Assembly: GCF_000695685.1 (NCBI RefSeq)
Contig: NZ_JFFR01000018.1
Coordinates: 166,390 to 230,389, forward strand
Direction of reading: 5' to 3'
From: Vibrio fortis
GTDB lineage: Bacteria; Pseudomonadota; Gammaproteobacteria; Enterobacterales; Vibrionaceae
DNA: 64,000 bases
Under the pieces are notes generated by a model, which saw only the letters and a program-made list of their open reading frames with translations, was not told the DNA's origin and ran no database searches. Below, in pieces: positions 46,331 through 54,950 of this stretch. Within the stretch, counting starts at the first letter, position 1. The number at the start of each line of letters is the position of its first letter. The position numbers were made by a program, and so were the translations under genes.

Positions 46331-46888
46331 ATGAAAAAACTACTTTCAGTACTTGCAGTATCAGCAGCGGTAATGGCTCCGGCGGCCTTTGCTTCATCGC
46401 CTGTGATGTTCTCAACAATCAATGGATTCAACGCACCAGATTCTGATGCCGTTGGCGGTGTGCGTGTGGCGTTACTGCACGGTCAAGTGAACGACCTAAA
46501 AGGTTTAGACCTTGCGGTGATTGGTATGTCTGAAACTCAAACGACGACTGGTGTAAACCTTGGCTTCTTCGGTGCGTCTAAGGTTAACCAAGAGATGACA
46601 GGTGCATCTTTGGGCTTCTTCAACTGGAATGAAGGCCAAACAACCGGTGTAAACTTAGGTGCTGTGAACATTACCAATAATGTAAAAGGCGCTAACGTGA
46701 GTTTTGTAAACTACTCGAAAGGCGACACCTTAGTCGATGTGGGTGCAGCGAACTTGTCTGAGGTATCGACAGTACAAGTGGGTATCTTCAACAAGACTAA
46801 TAAGATTGAAGGCGTGCAAGTTGGTCTGATTAACTGTGCAGACAACGGCTTCTTCCCATGCTTCCCAATCGTAAACTTCGCTAAATAG
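46331..46888 (+). CDS. Exported repeat protein, LA_2272-like surface repeat family
   Basis: The 185-residue product has a signal peptide (cleavage near AAFASS). The mature part is a chain of imperfect repeats with the pattern GxNLGFFxxxxxxxxGASLGFFN, GVNLGAVNITNNVKGANVSF and VGIFNKTNKIEGVQVGLIN. This resembles the repeats of LA_2272-type surface proteins. It ends with two cysteines (NCADNGFFPCFP) that could form a disulfide. Function is unknown; surface or periplasmic location is inferred. It stands alone, downstream of the repeat array. Confidence 0.7.
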   Translation: MKKLLSVLAVSAAVMAPAAFASSPVMFSTINGFNAPDSDAVGGVRVALLHGQVNDLKGLDLAVIGMSETQTTTGVNLGFFGASKVNQEMTGASLGFFNWNEGQTTGVNLGAVNITNNVKGANVSFVNYSKGDTLVDVGAANLSEVSTVQVGIFNKTNKIEGVQVGLINCADNGFFPCFPIVNFAK

Positions 46889-47078
46889 CGACTGAAATCA
46901 AAAGCCAAAACCTTATGAGCACCTGATCAGGTTGGTCAGGTGTTCATTGTCTATCTCATCCTCCTCGCTGCTCTGCGATTAATAAGCAACTTGTTTTGTA
47001 TTTTATCTGTTCAGGGCTGGACGATAGTAAACATTTCGGTACAATGTGCGGCAAAATTAAACACAAACTACCTTTGCT

Positions 47079-48557
47079 TTGATTAACTACCAAACTCTCG
47101 ATTTCAAAAAGGCCCTGTTGGGTCTCACCGCTTTATTCTTATTAGTATTGAGCCTATTACTTGTTGATTCAGCGGAAGAATCAGATGCCCTATATTGGAT
47201 TGAAAATCAAAGGGTGAGCCAGTCTCTGGAAGAGCTCACGCAGATCATTAATGCGCTTGAATACAACATTACGGCCTTGTATCCGCTGCATGGTGACACC
47301 TACGCTTTCTCTCACACGCGAAAAATTGATGGTGAAACCTGTTACTTTTCTAGCGAGGAGCAATCCCAACCACGCTTTGACTTCATGTTCTCCGGCCCCA
47401 TTGAGATGTGTGACCCACGCTCACAGCTCAATGTGGAAGCGAGCAAGCGTCTGTTTATCGCGCCAACCATGGCTTATTTTGCCAATACTATCGATACCAT
47501 TTCGGCTATTTACTTTATCTCGAAAGAGAAATTCATCATCTCGTCGCCGTCTGATTTTGCCAGCTATATTCAGGGTGATACCTTTGAATCGGTGGTGAAC
47601 AGTCGCCCTTATTGGATTAACACCATTCGTTTCGGGTTAACGCAGAAGAAAGACCGAGTTGTCTACACAGGCCAATACGATGATTACCTAACGGGTAAAA
47701 AAGTGGTGACGCTAACCAAAGGTATTTATGTGGATGGCGAGTTTAAAGGTGTGTTAGGTGTCGATGGTTATGTTTCTAACCTGGTCTCCAATCCAAAGCA
47801 TGGCTACGAGATATCGAGCACGCTTGGGGTCAACAAGTACGGCTTTATGGATTTTACCCACTCGCACCCATTGTATGTCGATGGATTGCATACCCAGCTC
47901 TATCTAAATATTGAAGAGAAGAAACGTGAGCACATACTGCATGTGTTGGAGATGGATCGTCTGCAACTCTCTTTGCTATTGGGTTTGTTCATTACTTCAG
48001 TACTGGTTTTATGGCGAATATGTACTAAGCAGGAGCATCATCGTTTGAGCGAACTGGCGATGCGAGATCCTATGACGGGGCTGCTTAACCGTCGTGGCTT
48101 TGAGGCAAGATTAATGGCTCAAGACGAAGAGCCGATCATTGGGATTGGCGTGTTTGATATTGATGACTTTAAAGCGGTCAATGACAAATATGGACATAAG
48201 GTGGGTGATGAGGTGATCTGCCATGTGGCACACCTAATGACCAGTAGTGTTCGCCAACGAGACATAGTGGCCCGCTTTGGTGGTGAAGAGTTTGTTGTGG
48301 CGATCACTGGTGAATCCTCTGAACTACTGACATCGATCTTTGAGCGTATCCAGAATGATATTAGCTTGCAAGGTTACCGCTGCAGCGATGGCGATCGAAT
48401 CAGTGTGTCGGTGTCAGGTGGGGCGACGCTATATTCACTATATAAGTTCGATAGCTTAGCGCACTTATGGCATAACCAGAGTATTCGCGCTTCGGATGAA
48501 CAGCTTTATCAAGCTAAGATTTCTGGTAAGAACCAGGTCTGTATTCAGGTTTTCTAA
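47079..48557 (+). CDS. Membrane-bound diguanylate cyclase with periplasmic sensor domain
   Basis: The 492-residue protein has a membrane helix at about 11-30, a periplasmic sensor region (about 35-290, probably a Cache-type domain), a second helix near 295-315 and a C-terminal GGDEF domain. The active site is GGEEF (ARFGGEEFVV), which is functional in diguanylate cyclases. An RxxD inhibitory site is present five residues before it (RQRD), so product feedback by c-di-GMP is expected. The apparent start is TTG at 47079. c-di-GMP often controls polysaccharide synthesis in vibrios, but a link to this locus is not shown. Confidence 0.9.
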   Translation: MINYQTLDFKKALLGLTALFLLVLSLLLVDSAEESDALYWIENQRVSQSLEELTQIINALEYNITALYPLHGDTYAFSHTRKIDGETCYFSSEEQSQPRFDFMFSGPIEMCDPRSQLNVEASKRLFIAPTMAYFANTIDTISAIYFISKEKFIISSPSDFASYIQGDTFESVVNSRPYWINTIRFGLTQKKDRVVYTGQYDDYLTGKKVVTLTKGIYVDGEFKGVLGVDGYVSNLVSNPKHGYEISSTLGVNKYGFMDFTHSHPLYVDGLHTQLYLNIEEKKREHILHVLEMDRLQLSLLLGLFITSVLVLWRICTKQEHHRLSELAMRDPMTGLLNRRGFEARLMAQDEEPIIGIGVFDIDDFKAVNDKYGHKVGDEVICHVAHLMTSSVRQRDIVARFGGEEFVVAITGESSELLTSIFERIQNDISLQGYRCSDGDRISVSVSGGATLYSLYKFDSLAHLWHNQSIRASDEQLYQAKISGKNQVCIQVF

Positions 48558-48590
48558 GTAAGACTACAAACAAAGCAATTGATACAACAA

Positions 48591-48625
48591 AACCCAATGA
48601 TCACCCATTGGGCTTTGTGTTTTTT
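48591..48625 (+). terminator. Hairpin terminator between the diguanylate cyclase and mgtC-like genes
   Basis: CCCAATG and CATTGGG form a 7-bp stem around ATCACC, followed by a T-rich tail on the plus strand. It lies between convergent genes. Confidence 0.75.
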
Positions 48626-48634
48626 GACGTGAAC

Positions 48635-49126
48635 TTAAGACTTATTAATGCGCCCCTTGCGCATCCACTTCTGATGTACGCCTCGACGTAGACTCTGGAA
48701 GCTGTTCTCCACCTTATCCACACCCAGCAAAATCACAATCGCTAATACCGTGATGATGACTGATTGGCTGAGATGTCCAAGGGCTATCATCATCCCTAAG
48801 GCAGCCAATACCCAGATAATGGCGGCGGAGGTGACACCATGAATCTTGCCATCTAGCGTCATCATTACTCCAGCACCCAAAAAGCCGACGCCGGTAATGA
48901 TTTGGCCTAACACTCGCGCTTGGTCGAGCGTATTGGGTGACAAGCTTATCGCCATAGTCAGGAAGAAATAGGTACCGCTGATGATCAAAATTGAGGTGCG
49001 AATCCCAACCGGCTTACCACGTGTTTGACGCTCGATACCGATTAAGGAGCCGCACAACATGCACACGGCCAGTGCTGCCCAGCTGAAAGGGGCAAGGTTG
49101 AGAAATTGTTCGATGGTTTGTGACAT
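48635..49126 (-). CDS. MgtC/SapB-family membrane protein
   Basis: The 163-residue protein has four to five membrane helices and the family segments GSLIGIERQTRGKPVGIRT and GVGFLGAGVMM. MgtC proteins influence Mg2+ limitation survival and membrane ATPase activity in Salmonella, but many homologues in this size class lack the C-terminal ACT-like domain, as here. Function in this organism is not known. No riboswitch or leader peptide was recognised upstream. Confidence 0.85.
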   Translation of the reverse strand: MSQTIEQFLNLAPFSWAALAVCMLCGSLIGIERQTRGKPVGIRTSILIISGTYFFLTMAISLSPNTLDQARVLGQIITGVGFLGAGVMMTLDGKIHGVTSAAIIWVLAALGMMIALGHLSQSVIITVLAIVILLGVDKVENSFQSLRRGVHQKWMRKGRINKS

Positions 49127-49230
49127 GTCACCCCTCCTAAAAATTTAGAATAGAGCCGAGTATGCTGATAATAGACCGGACGATCGAACAAAAAGTTTTT
49201 GTCTAGACGATTAATCTGTACAGATGATGA

Positions 49231-49743
49231 TTAACAACCGCTGGTGGTCAGTTCAAAGGTTGGTTGTGCTGTTGATGTGGCTTCGGTGTACTCGAGGTAG
49301 CAGCTGTCACCTTGTTTTTTGCGGCTTGATGGTGCGTAAATAATAATGCCATCGGTAGCGCTGACATTAGTAAAGAACCAATCAGCGTCACCTGTATCCC
49401 ACTCAGCATCCAGAAACGTTGACTCGATGAGCTGTGACCAAGCTTCATCATTCATAGCCGCGGGATAACCATAGGCTAAAAGGATCGAGTCATTTTCAAT
49501 GTTGATAGAAGCACTGACTGCGCGTTCTATGCCAAGTGCAGCAGCTTTGCCATGTACCATCGCACTCGCACCTTCCATACCACCACGAAGGCCGTTCAAG
49601 GTCGCGATGCGAGAATCAGTCTGTAAGTTGAGAAACTTACTTGCCGCTGTCACCGAAATAATACCTAAGATAACAATCACCACTACTAGCTCAATGATGG
49701 TAAAACCTTGATTACGTGTGGTGCTGTTCGAATACATCTTCAT
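49231..49743 (-). CDS. Type IV pilin-like protein (MSHA-type prepilin)
   Basis: The 170-residue protein has a short leader and the prepilin cleavage site G|FTIIEL at about residue 13-14, followed by a hydrophobic alpha-helix (VVVIVILGIISVTAA). Cysteines near the C-terminus (DSCYLEY and TSGC) suit the pilin disulfide loop. The segment SAMVHGKAAALGIE is like that of MSHA pilins. No other pilus genes lie nearby, so it is an orphan that must use an assembly system elsewhere. It ends near 12 bp from epmB on the same strand, upstream of which lies efp. Confidence 0.85.
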   Translation of the reverse strand: MKMYSNSTTRNQGFTIIELVVVIVILGIISVTAASKFLNLQTDSRIATLNGLRGGMEGASAMVHGKAAALGIERAVSASINIENDSILLAYGYPAAMNDEAWSQLIESTFLDAEWDTGDADWFFTNVSATDGIIIYAPSSRKKQGDSCYLEYTEATSTAQPTFELTTSGC

Positions 49744-49755
49744 TTCGGTAACGTC

Positions 49756-50778
49756 TTATTCTAAGTGGAGGTCGAGTGGTGTTTTGCTGATGCGGCCACC
49801 TATCTCTCGAGTAAGCTTCGGCACAAGGTACCCTGACACTTCTGCCATCAAGCCCTGCATGTGCTGTTTTGCTTCTTCATCCGAGATATAAAAATGAGCC
49901 GCGCCCTGTACCTTATCAAGTACATGCATATAGTAGGGTAAAACCCCAGCATCGAATAGGCTTTCGCTTAGATTTTTCAAAGAGTTAACGCAATTGTTGA
50001 CGCCTTTCAGCATCACACCTTGGTTAAGCAGGATCACACCACTTCGTCTGAGCTTCGATAACGCGAGTTTTAACTCATCATTGATCTCATTGGCATGATT
50101 AATATGGTTTACCAGTACTACGTTAAGGCGAGATGTGCTTAGAATTTGGCACAGTTCGTCAGTAATACGTGCAGGAATCACCACTGGTAGACGGCTGTGG
50201 ATACGAACCGTCTTGATGTGCGGGATAGATTCAATCGCGTTAACCAGCCATTTCAACTCACTGTCTTTGGCCATCAACGGGTCGCCACCAGAAAGCAGCA
50301 CTTCATTGATCTCTGGATGTTGAGCGACATACTCAAGGCTTGTCTGCCATACCGATTTAGAACCCTTGTTGTCTTGATAAGGGAAATGGCGACGAAAACA
50401 ATAACGACAGTTAATCGCGCAGCCACCTTTCACAATCATCAAAGCGCGGTTCTTGTATTTGTGCAGTAGCCCCGGGATTGCGTTGTCTTGCTCCTCTAAT
50501 GGATCTGCAGAGTAGCCTTCATGAACTTCGAACTCTTCGCTTAATGGCAAAACCTGACGTAATAGCGGGTCATGCGGGTTGCCTTTTTCCATTCGCTCGA
50601 CAAAGCTTAACGGTACGCGCAGCGCGAATAGGTTGCGTGCGGCAAAGCCTGCTTGCCATGGTGTTGGGTCTATTTCCAATGCTTCAAGGAGTTTTGTCGG
50701 GTCTGAGATCGCATTCGATAGCTGTTTGAGCCAGTTTTGCTCAACAGATTCGACTTTTCGGGTTATGATATGCGGCAT
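49756..50778 (-). CDS. epmB: EF-P beta-lysylation enzyme, lysine 2,3-aminomutase family
   Basis: EpmB converts lysine to (R)-beta-lysine, which EpmA attaches to EF-P. It is a radical SAM, PLP enzyme: the CxxxCxxC cluster is seen as CAINCRYC (about residues 120-127). I chose the ATG at 50778, giving 340 residues starting MPHIITRKVESVEQNW, over the TTG at 50787. It is divergent from efp, with only 33 bp between starts, so the two promoters must overlap or lie within the neighbouring coding sequence. efp, epmB and epmA all occur within 8 kb here. Confidence 0.94.
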   Translation of the reverse strand: MPHIITRKVESVEQNWLKQLSNAISDPTKLLEALEIDPTPWQAGFAARNLFALRVPLSFVERMEKGNPHDPLLRQVLPLSEEFEVHEGYSADPLEEQDNAIPGLLHKYKNRALMIVKGGCAINCRYCFRRHFPYQDNKGSKSVWQTSLEYVAQHPEINEVLLSGGDPLMAKDSELKWLVNAIESIPHIKTVRIHSRLPVVIPARITDELCQILSTSRLNVVLVNHINHANEINDELKLALSKLRRSGVILLNQGVMLKGVNNCVNSLKNLSESLFDAGVLPYYMHVLDKVQGAAHFYISDEEAKQHMQGLMAEVSGYLVPKLTREIGGRISKTPLDLHLE

Positions 50779-50811
50779 TGAAATCAACTCAAAGATGTGT
50801 AAGAGGAAATC

Positions 50812-51378
50812 ATGGCGTCAGTAAGCACCAATGAATTCAAAGGCGGTTTAAAATTCATGATGGATAACGAGCCTTGCTCAATTATCGAAAATGAATACGT
50901 TAAGCCAGGTAAAGGCCAAGCGTTTAACCGTGTTAAACTTCGTAAACTGCTGTCAGGCAAAGTGTTAGAGAAAACATTCAAGTCAGGCGATACAGTAGAA
51001 CTAGCAGACGTTGTAGACGTTGATCTAGGTTACCTGTACTCAGATGGCGAGTTTTTCCACTTCATGAACAACGAGACATTCGAGCAAATCGCTGCAGATG
51101 CGAAAGCAGTTGGCGAAACAGCTAAATGGCTAGTTGAAAACGACGTATGTACTCTAACGTTGTGGAATGATAACCCTATCACAGTAACTCCGCCAAACTT
51201 TGTTGAAATCGAAGTTACGGATACAGATCCTGGCTTGAAGGGTGATACTCAAGGTACTGGTGGTAAACCAGCAACTCTAGCGACAGGTGCAGTAGTTCGT
51301 GTACCTCTATTCATCGCTATCGGTGAAGTTGTTAAAGTAGATACTCGTACTGGCGAATACGTTGGTCGTGTGAAGTAA
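50812..51378 (+). CDS. efp: Translation elongation factor P
   Basis: EF-P relieves ribosome stalling at polyproline stretches. The 188-residue protein has the conserved lysine for beta-lysylation, K34 in VKPGKGQAF. Three beta-barrel domains are expected for this length. It is divergent from epmB, and epmA is about 6 kb away. A terminator follows 22 bp after the stop. Confidence 0.98.
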   Translation: MASVSTNEFKGGLKFMMDNEPCSIIENEYVKPGKGQAFNRVKLRKLLSGKVLEKTFKSGDTVELADVVDVDLGYLYSDGEFFHFMNNETFEQIAADAKAVGETAKWLVENDVCTLTLWNDNPITVTPPNFVEIEVTDTDPGLKGDTQGTGGKPATLATGAVVRVPLFIAIGEVVKVDTRTGEYVGRVK

Positions 51379-51399
51379 TTTACTTCAACTGTTTGATGA

Positions 51400-51423
51400 A
51401 AGGTCGCTTAGGCGGCCTTTTTT
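51400..51423 (+). terminator. Rho-independent terminator after efp
   Basis: The stem AAGGTCGC with GCGGCCTT (one G-T pair), loop TTAG, and a run of T. Confidence 0.92.
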
Positions 51424-51652
51424 ATTGCCTGCTGTTTTCTAGTTTTCTAGTTTCCTGACTTACCCCAATCGAGACCTATCCCGCAAAATCAGTACAAATA
51501 TATATTGTTCGTAAAAATCTTATAAATTTGATGAATCTTTCGATTATTCCTTAATGTAACAATTTGATACATTAGTCCCTGTTGTCAGTGAGTTGCATAT
51601 CACTTTGATTTTTATCGATTTAACTCAATGACAATCCAATAAGGAGAATAAA

Positions 51653-53056
51653 ATGGAAAGCAGAGGCTTAGGACAGGGTTTGAAAGTAGAAGAAAGACGT
51701 CAGCTACTACATAAAGGACTCAAAGCAGCAGTATTTGGTATTCCGCTGCTCGCATTAGGCTTAACAATTAATAGCTCAGTACTGATGACCGATGCCGGTT
51801 ACAGCTACGTGCACCAAAACAACATTACTGGTGAACTCGATGTATTCACAGAACCGGGCATTCACTTTCGTATGCCGTTTCTGTCTAAGATCACCAAGTA
51901 TGATCAAGTCATCACCGTGTCTTTTGGCAACAGCAAAGGGGAAGACTTCTATCAGAGATTAGATCCGGTACAGGTGCGTTTTGCTGATACCTATATCGGG
52001 CAGATCCCGGTGACGTTCCGCTTTAAGTTGAGTAACGATCCACAAGCTGTCGAAAAGATGCATAAAGAGTTTCGTAACAACAGCAACTTGATTGATGCCT
52101 TGCTGGTGAAGAATGCGCGCAACGTGACTGTGATTACTGCAACCCAATACACGGGTGAGGAGTTCTTCCAAGGTGGTTTGAACCAGTTTAAATCCAAACT
52201 GGGTGACCAACTGCGTGAAGGTATCTACCTGACTGAGCGTCGTCAAGTTGAAGTGGAAGAGCTAGAGCTAGCGCCTGTTGGGGCAAATCAATCAAACTCG
52301 AACCAGCTGCAACGAACTAATCAACTGGTGTGGAAGACAGTCCCTGTAGTAGACAATACTGGTCAGCCAATTCGTCAGGATAACCCACTGCAGCAATATG
52401 GTATCCAAGTAACACAGGTGACGATTGGCGACCCTCAACCAGAGAAGCAGCTAGATCAACTATTGGCGGACAAGAAGCGTCTTGTTGCAGACCGAATCCG
52501 AGCTATTCAAGAGCAAGAGACCTCAAAAGCACAGGCTGAGACAGAGCAACTGCGCAAAGAGATTCAACGTACTCGTGAAGTTCAAGATGCTCAGCGTAGC
52601 AAAGAGCTTGCAATCATCGCGCAGCAAAAAGAGGTTGAAGTTGCACGTCAGATTGCAGAGCGTGAAATCGTAGAGGTAGAGAAGACTAAGCGACTGGCTG
52701 AAGTTGAGAAAGAGAAAGAGCTCGCGACAGCAGAAGCGAACCTAGCAATTCAGAAAGCCAATGCGTTATCTGCCGAATTTGAAGCGAAAGCGATTCTTGA
52801 AAAAGGTCGAGCGGAAGCAGAAGTACTGAAAGCGAAGTATGCGGCACTTGGTGCAAACCGCGAGGTGTATCTCGCTGAGCTGAACCGCGACGTGGCGAAC
52901 TCGCTGTATAATAACCTGCAGAACTTCCAAGTGCAGATGCCGCAAAACTACATCGGTGGCGGTGAAGAGACTGGTTTGAAAACCAACCTCGATGTGATTA
53001 CAGGCTTCGGTGCATTAGGCTTAATGGACCAAACTAAGAAGGTCGCACAGCAATAA
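51653..53056 (+). CDS. SPFH/Band 7 (prohibitin-like) membrane protein
   Basis: The 467-residue protein has a short cytoplasmic N-terminus, one membrane segment (about 24-45), a Band 7 domain (about 50-240) and a long C-terminal coiled coil rich in Glu, Arg and Lys (about 265-400). This order is typical of the prohibitin/HflK/flotillin group that forms membrane cages. The operon partner seen for HflK/HflC is absent, so it is likely a stand-alone scaffold. It is followed by a very strong terminator. Confidence 0.88.
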   Translation: MESRGLGQGLKVEERRQLLHKGLKAAVFGIPLLALGLTINSSVLMTDAGYSYVHQNNITGELDVFTEPGIHFRMPFLSKITKYDQVITVSFGNSKGEDFYQRLDPVQVRFADTYIGQIPVTFRFKLSNDPQAVEKMHKEFRNNSNLIDALLVKNARNVTVITATQYTGEEFFQGGLNQFKSKLGDQLREGIYLTERRQVEVEELELAPVGANQSNSNQLQRTNQLVWKTVPVVDNTGQPIRQDNPLQQYGIQVTQVTIGDPQPEKQLDQLLADKKRLVADRIRAIQEQETSKAQAETEQLRKEIQRTREVQDAQRSKELAIIAQQKEVEVARQIAEREIVEVEKTKRLAEVEKEKELATAEANLAIQKANALSAEFEAKAILEKGRAEAEVLKAKYAALGANREVYLAELNRDVANSLYNNLQNFQVQMPQNYIGGGEETGLKTNLDVITGFGALGLMDQTKKVAQQ

Positions 53057-53103
53057 GAACATGGGTGGTCAAAAGCTCTAATTACTCAATGATTTAGAAA
53101 AGC

Positions 53104-53137
53104 AAAGAGGCAGATACCTAGGTATCTGCCTCTTTTT
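53104..53137 (+). terminator. Strong Rho-independent terminator after the SPFH gene
   Basis: A perfect palindrome, AGAGGCAGATACC with GGTATCTGCCTCT around TA, ends in T-rich sequence. It lies about 50 bp after the stop. Confidence 0.93.
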
Positions 53138-53282
53138 CTTGAATCGAACATTATCAAAATATACGACTCTTACCTGCCAAATGACATCGTTATTATTATG
53201 GTGATAATAATATCAATAACAGGATTGGTTGATGTAAGGCGGTGTAAGTGACGTTTGTAAACGTATATAACCAACAACAAAA
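53138..53282. other. Gene-free stretch between two terminators
   Basis: No gene seen. There are two small dyads: TTATTATTAT GGTG ATAATAATA (about 53189-53211) and ACGTTTGTAAACGT (about 53251-53264). They lack features of a known site; an operator or a remnant of a transcribed element is possible. Confidence 0.4.
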
Positions 53283-53317
53283 AAGCAGAACAAGATAACC
53301 CTGTTCTGCTTCTATTT
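53283..53317 (-). terminator. Rho-independent terminator of the frd operon
   Basis: A stem of AAGCAGAACA with TGTTCTGCTT, followed on the minus strand by six T and further T-rich sequence. It lies about 95 bp past the frdD stop, beyond a repeat. Confidence 0.85.
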
Positions 53318-53318
53318 T

Positions 53319-53411
53319 TAAGCTCTTCGTATCTCGATTACCCGAAACTCGTCTCTGCTTTCAATCAAGCTCTTCGAATCTCGTTTACTCGAATCCCGCA
53401 TCTGCTCTTAA
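53319..53411 (-). repeat. CGAGAT-family repeat at the 3' end of frdD
   Basis: About two units in minus orientation run from the frdD stop codon (TAGTTAAGAGCAGATGCGGG on the frdD strand) to the terminator at 53317. The repeat lies inside the frd transcript, between the last gene and its terminator. Confidence 0.85.
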
Positions 53412-53789
53412 CTAGATCATAAACACAAAGATCACAGCCAATGCGCTGATTAGGCCTGCAAATGCGTAGCACGCAACTTTACCAGCAACGCCTGTGTGGA
53501 ACTTAAGGTCGTGCATGCCGTGATGAACACGGTGCATTGCGTGCCACATAGGTAGGGCTAGTGTACCAATCACAAACAGGCCACCAATGATGCTGGTAGC
53601 GAAGCCTGAAACACGCTCATAGCTCATAGCTTCTGCATCGATAATGCCCATTGGTACTAAGATACCGAGGACTAGGATCGTGATTGGCGTGATCATCGCA
53701 AACCAAGTACCGCCTGCGCCAAATAGGCCCCACCAGATTGGCTCGTCAGAACGTTTAGGAGCGCGATTTACTTTGTAACTTGGGTTCAT
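53412..53789 (-). CDS. frdD: Fumarate reductase membrane anchor subunit D
   Basis: The 125-residue protein has three membrane helices and, with FrdC, anchors FrdAB and binds menaquinol. The segments [20 protein letters not shown] and [14 protein letters not shown] are characteristic. Last gene of frdABCD, 11 bp after frdC. Used in anaerobic respiration with fumarate. Confidence 0.95.
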   Translation of the reverse strand: MNPSYKVNRAPKRSDEPIWWGLFGAGGTWFAMITPITILVLGILVPMGIIDAEAMSYERVSGFATSIIGGLFVIGTLALPMWHAMHRVHHGMHDLKFHTGVAGKVACYAFAGLISALAVIFVFMI

Positions 53790-53800
53790 AATTTAGCTCC

Positions 53801-54184
53801 TTAAACCACAACAAGAACGATGAGTGAAATAAAGGCGACTGCGGCCCATTGGCCAAGAACGATAAGCTTTTTATCGAGCAGTTTACCCTTGATACGAATC
53901 GGCATTACTTGAGGCATCATGCTAAAGAAAGTTTGAGCGTGAAGCAGGCTGCCCAGTAGAGCGACAATATTAATGCCGACAACCAGTGGGTTAGCCATGA
54001 AGTCTAACCATGTTTGCCATGCTTCTGGGCCTTTTACCAGTGAACCTAAACCGAAGGTTAAGAACACGGTAAATAGCACCAATGGCAGTACGGTTGCTTC
54101 ACGTAGCATGTAGAAGCGGTAGAACGGGTGGTTGCTCCACCACGTACGATTCATTTGACGAACATAAGGTTTACGGTTGCTCAT
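53801..54184 (-). CDS. frdC: Fumarate reductase membrane anchor subunit C
   Basis: From the ATG at 54184 the product is 127 residues (MSNRKPYVRQMNRTWW), the usual FrdC length. The upstream part of the open frame to 54262 is the frdB coding sequence read in another frame. Three membrane helices, with the motif HPFYRFYMLREATV. Starts one base after the frdB stop. Confidence 0.95.
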   Translation of the reverse strand: MSNRKPYVRQMNRTWWSNHPFYRFYMLREATVLPLVLFTVFLTFGLGSLVKGPEAWQTWLDFMANPLVVGINIVALLGSLLHAQTFFSMMPQVMPIRIKGKLLDKKLIVLGQWAAVAFISLIVLVVV

Positions 54185-54185
54185 C

Positions 54186-54950
54186 TTACGCCTCCTCTGC
54201 TGTTTTCTTTGGAGTGCCGTCAGGCTTGAACATAGAGATAACGAAGTCCATAGAAGACTCAACTTTGCCTTGGTTTACTGCCGCTGCTGGGTCGACTTTC
54301 TTCGGACAAACTTCAGAACAGTAACCCACAAACGTACAGCCCCAAGCGCCGTTTTCACCATTGATAAGCTTCATACGCTCATCTTTACCGTTATCACGGC
54401 TATCTAGGTTGTAACGGTGAGCAAGAGTCAGTGCCGCTGGGCCAATGAACTCAGGGTTTAGACCGAATTGAGGACACGCTGCGTAGCAAAGACCACAGTT
54501 GATACAACCAGCGAACTGTTTGTATTTCGCCATCTGCTCTGGTGTTTGCAGGTTAGTGCCGTCTTCTGGCTTGCGGTCATTACCAATGATGTAAGGCTTA
54601 ATCGCTTCTAAGCGTTCGATGAACGGCGTCATGTCGACAATCAAATCTTTCTCGATTGGGAAGTTAGCTAATGGTTCGATAGTCAGGCCGTTCGGGTAGT
54701 CACGTAAGAAGCTCTTACACGCTAGCTTTGGCACACCATCAACCATTAGGCCACAAGAGCCACAGATCGCCATACGACAAGACCAACGATATGAAAGGTC
54801 TTTGTCTAGGTTATCTTTGATGTAGCCAATCGCATCAAGAACCGACATGGTCTCATCAAAAGGCACCTCGAAAGTCTGCATGTACGGTTCTGCATCTTTC
54901 TCTGGGTCGTAGCGCAGGATGTCTACTTTTTGGATACGATTTGCTGACAT
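54186..54950 (-). CDS. frdB: Fumarate reductase iron-sulfur subunit
   Basis: FrdB carries three Fe-S clusters linking the quinol site to FrdA. The 254-residue protein has the 2Fe-2S motif [15 protein letters not shown], the 4Fe-4S motif [12 protein letters not shown] and the 3Fe-4S region [12 protein letters not shown]. Its start overlaps the frdA stop by 1 base. Confidence 0.97.
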   Translation of the reverse strand: MSANRIQKVDILRYDPEKDAEPYMQTFEVPFDETMSVLDAIGYIKDNLDKDLSYRWSCRMAICGSCGLMVDGVPKLACKSFLRDYPNGLTIEPLANFPIEKDLIVDMTPFIERLEAIKPYIIGNDRKPEDGTNLQTPEQMAKYKQFAGCINCGLCYAACPQFGLNPEFIGPAALTLAHRYNLDSRDNGKDERMKLINGENGAWGCTFVGYCSEVCPKKVDPAAAVNQGKVESSMDFVISMFKPDGTPKKTAEEA

